This document shows positions 62,492-64,000 of a DNA stretch of 64,000 nt, one piece after another. Position numbers and translations under genes: made by a program. Below the pieces are notes generated by a model that did no database searches, was not told where the DNA came from, and worked only from the letters and a program-made list of their open reading frames with translations. The DNA comes from Rhodococcus jostii NBRC 16295 (lineage in GTDB: Bacteria; Actinomycetota; Actinomycetes; Mycobacteriales; Mycobacteriaceae), in the NCBI RefSeq assembly GCF_001894825.1, contig NZ_BCWY01000003.1, forward strand, positions 62,001 to 126,000, read 5' to 3'. Position 1 is the first letter of the stretch, and each line of letters starts with the position of its first letter.

Positions 62492-63283
62492 ATGACGCCT
62501 TCCTTCCCTCCGCTCGCCGCGTCGGTGCATGCCGCTGTGGCCGACGCCGTGGCGGTCGTGCGTATCGAGCGACCGCCGGCCAACGCTTTCGATCCTGCGC
62601 TGATCGCGGAATTGCTCGACACCCTGAAGCCGCTGGCGGCGAACACCGACGTGCGGTGCATCGTGCTGCGCGGAACGGGACGCTTCTTCGTGGCCGGCGC
62701 CGACATCCGAGTGATGCGTGAACTGTCGGAGGAGACGCAGCACGCGATGCGGCCCTGGATCGAGGTGCAGCAGGTCCTCGAGACCACTCCGAAACCCGTG
62801 CTGGCAGCCCTCAACGGACACGCACTCGGCGGCGGAGCGGAGTTGTCACTGGCCTGTGACGTGCGGGTGATGGCGGCGTCGGCGTCGATCGGGTTCCCGG
62901 AAATCGGTCTCGGACTGTTTCCCGGGGCCGGCGGCAGTCAGCGCTTGCCCCGCTTGCTCGGCGCGCATCGCGCGAAGCTCCTCATGATGGAGGGTCGGCG
63001 CCTGTCCGCCGACGAGGCCCTGCAGATCGGCTTGGTGGACGAGGTGGTACCCGACGACGAATTCGACGCGCGGATCGACCGTATCGCCGCCGAATGGGCG
63101 GCGAGACCGACTGCCGCAATCGGCCTCCTCAAGCGGGTGGTCGAAGCGGGGCGGACACTCCCACTCGATCAGGCACTGGACGCGGAGTTTGCAGGTGTCC
63201 TCGACCTCATTCGCACGGCCGACGCCGCCGAGGGTCTCCAGGCCTTCCTCGACAAGCGACCGCCGCGTTTCACTGGTCGCTGA
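62492..63283 (+). CDS. Enoyl-CoA hydratase/isomerase family protein
   Basis: 263-aa crotonase. Oxyanion-hole segments FVAGADI and LNGHALGGGAELSLACD (catalytic Glu in the latter) and IGLGLFPGAGGSQRLPR are canonical, the Glu-type pair of true hydratases being partly visible. ATG at 62492 with GGAG; longer readings have no family sequence. It precedes an ABC solute-binding lipoprotein by 31 bp and may be co-transcribed. It could provide the hydration step missing from the CoA transferase/lyase cluster, but it is 9 kb away and may serve beta-oxidation. Confidence 0.87.
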   Translation: MTPSFPPLAASVHAAVADAVAVVRIERPPANAFDPALIAELLDTLKPLAANTDVRCIVLRGTGRFFVAGADIRVMRELSEETQHAMRPWIEVQQVLETTPKPVLAALNGHALGGGAELSLACDVRVMAASASIGFPEIGLGLFPGAGGSQRLPRLLGAHRAKLLMMEGRRLSADEALQIGLVDEVVPDDEFDARIDRIAAEWAARPTAAIGLLKRVVEAGRTLPLDQALDAEFAGVLDLIRTADAAEGLQAFLDKRPPRFTGR

Positions 63284-63314
63284 CCCTGCTCGCCACCTCA
63301 CCCGAAGGATGCTC

Positions 63315-64000
63315 ATGACACACTCGATCGGACGGCGAGCGTTTCTCGCCGTCGCGGCACTGGCGGCCCTCACCGTCGCCTCGACGTCCTGTACCCGGCC
63401 CGCGACCGAAGCAGCGCAGGGGAGCGGGCTGATCCGCATCTCCGTGGGCGTCGACCCGTCGTACGCGCCGATTTTCCTCGCCGATGCCGAGGGCATGTTC
63501 GACGACGCCGGACTGGACGTTCAGGTGATGCAGACCGAAGGCGGAGCGGCCGGCGCGCAGAACGTCGTGGCAGGGACATCGGAATTGTCCGGCAATGCCG
63601 ACTCCACGGCGCTCACTGTCATGGCCGCGAATCCGTCGCTGCGCGCGCTCGGTGTGTTCGAGGATTCGGACCGCTATTTCCAGGTGGTCCTCCGCGAGGG
63701 TGTAGAGCCCAAGGACATCGAGACGATGGGTGTGTTCCCCGGTATCGGGCTCTACTTCACCGACTTGTATCTGCGGAGCCTCGGTCGAGATCCGGCGTCG
63801 GTCAAGCTCGTGAACACCAGTCCACCCGAGCAACCGGCGCTGCTCGCCCGCGGTGACATCGACGGATTCCTGTCGTTCGATCCGTGGGTGGAGCAGGCCG
63901 TGGCGACAGGTGGTCGTGTCGTCGCGACGACCGGTGACTTCGGAGCCAAGTATTCACAGTGGATCCTGGCGTCCAATTCCTGGTTGTCGGCGAACGAGGA
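63315..64000 (+). CDS. ABC transporter substrate-binding lipoprotein (SsuA/NMT1-like), 3' end outside window
   Basis: Starts at ATG 63315 with GAAGGA and stays open for 228 codons to the window edge. Signal region SIGRRAFLAVAALAALTV has twin arginines and a Cys after ASTS, suggesting Tat export and lipidation. The mature start IRISVGVDPSYAPIFLADAEGMFDDAGLDV and GGAAGAQNVVAG are typical of sulfonate/nitrate/thiamine-precursor (NMT1) binding proteins. Ligand unknown. A decayed paralogue lies at 62.0-62.2 kb on the opposite strand. Confidence 0.85.
   Translation, partial: MTHSIGRRAFLAVAALAALTVASTSCTRPATEAAQGSGLIRISVGVDPSYAPIFLADAEGMFDDAGLDVQVMQTEGGAAGAQNVVAGTSELSGNADSTALTVMAANPSLRALGVFEDSDRYFQVVLREGVEPKDIETMGVFPGIGLYFTDLYLRSLGRDPASVKLVNTSPPEQPALLARGDIDGFLSFDPWVEQAVATGGRVVATTGDFGAKYSQWILASNSWLSANE

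Overview
The window reads as chromosomal DNA of a high-GC, mycolic-acid-type actinomycete, most likely Rhodococcus. The basis is the steroid-ring cluster hsaADCB at the left edge, an F420/LLM-type oxidoreductase, GTG/TTG starts and dense convergent or overlapping gene packing. The genus is inferred, not proven. Almost everything here is catabolic accessory metabolism: oxidases, dehydrogenases, CoA enzymes, permeases and nine regulators. No rRNA, tRNA, CRISPR array, phage or intact insertion sequence was seen.

Layout. (1) 1-2.5 kb: the 3' end of hsaA, then hsaD, hsaC and hsaB (cholesterol rings A/B). (2) 2.5-10.5 kb: a divergent succinate-semialdehyde dehydrogenase / class III aminotransferase pair, DUF3830, PhzF, Fe-alcohol dehydrogenase, CoA-acylating MmsA/IolA-type dehydrogenase and a LysR. 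(3) 10.5-31.2 kb: two paralogous LacI regulators bracket two related modules of a GMC oxidoreductase plus a TPP-dependent acetolactate-synthase-like lyase. Module A adds a xylose-isomerase-like TIM barrel; module B adds a ThuA-like protein. NDH-2, an aspartase/HisD-like operon with a PucR regulator and two MFS carriers lie among them. Three promoters share a 16-bp LacI-type operator, in two cases overlapping an identical TACGAT -10 box. (4) 31.2-51 kb: an assembly of operons sharing a TTGTCGACAA-type palindrome. It includes a hydroxyproline-epimerase-like enzyme, a DHDPS-family lyase, a sugar/osmolyte-type MFS carrier, a GlpK/GlpA/GlpB-like kinase-oxidoreductase operon with an aldehyde dehydrogenase and amino-acid permease, a gluconate-dehydrogenase-like GMC pair, an SDR, an RbsD-like protein and a hydrolase. 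The GntR/FCD regulator inside it carries the same box in front of its own gene, and a near-identical box sits in the gabD/gabT promoter. (5) 51-59.5 kb: organic-acid genes (two CitE-like CoA lyases, class III CoA transferase, PrpF isomerase, MatC-type dicarboxylate carrier) with two paralogous LysR regulators. (6) 59.5-64 kb: an apparently gene-poor stretch, a secreted carboxylesterase lipoprotein of lower GC, a frameshifted remnant of an ABC solute-binding protein, an enoyl-CoA hydratase, and an intact paralogous solute-binding protein running off the end.

How it fits together. I infer two local regulons. A LacI regulon probably oxidises a sugar or cyclitol with FAD GMC enzymes and cleaves the keto-product with TPP lyases; this resembles the inositol route but has no recognisable IolG. 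A GntR regulon links an amino/imino acid-type branch (permease, epimerase, deaminase-like lyase, aldehyde dehydrogenase) to a polyol-phosphate-type branch. Substrates of both are unknown from sequence alone. All numerical and motif statements were read by eye; no database search was run.
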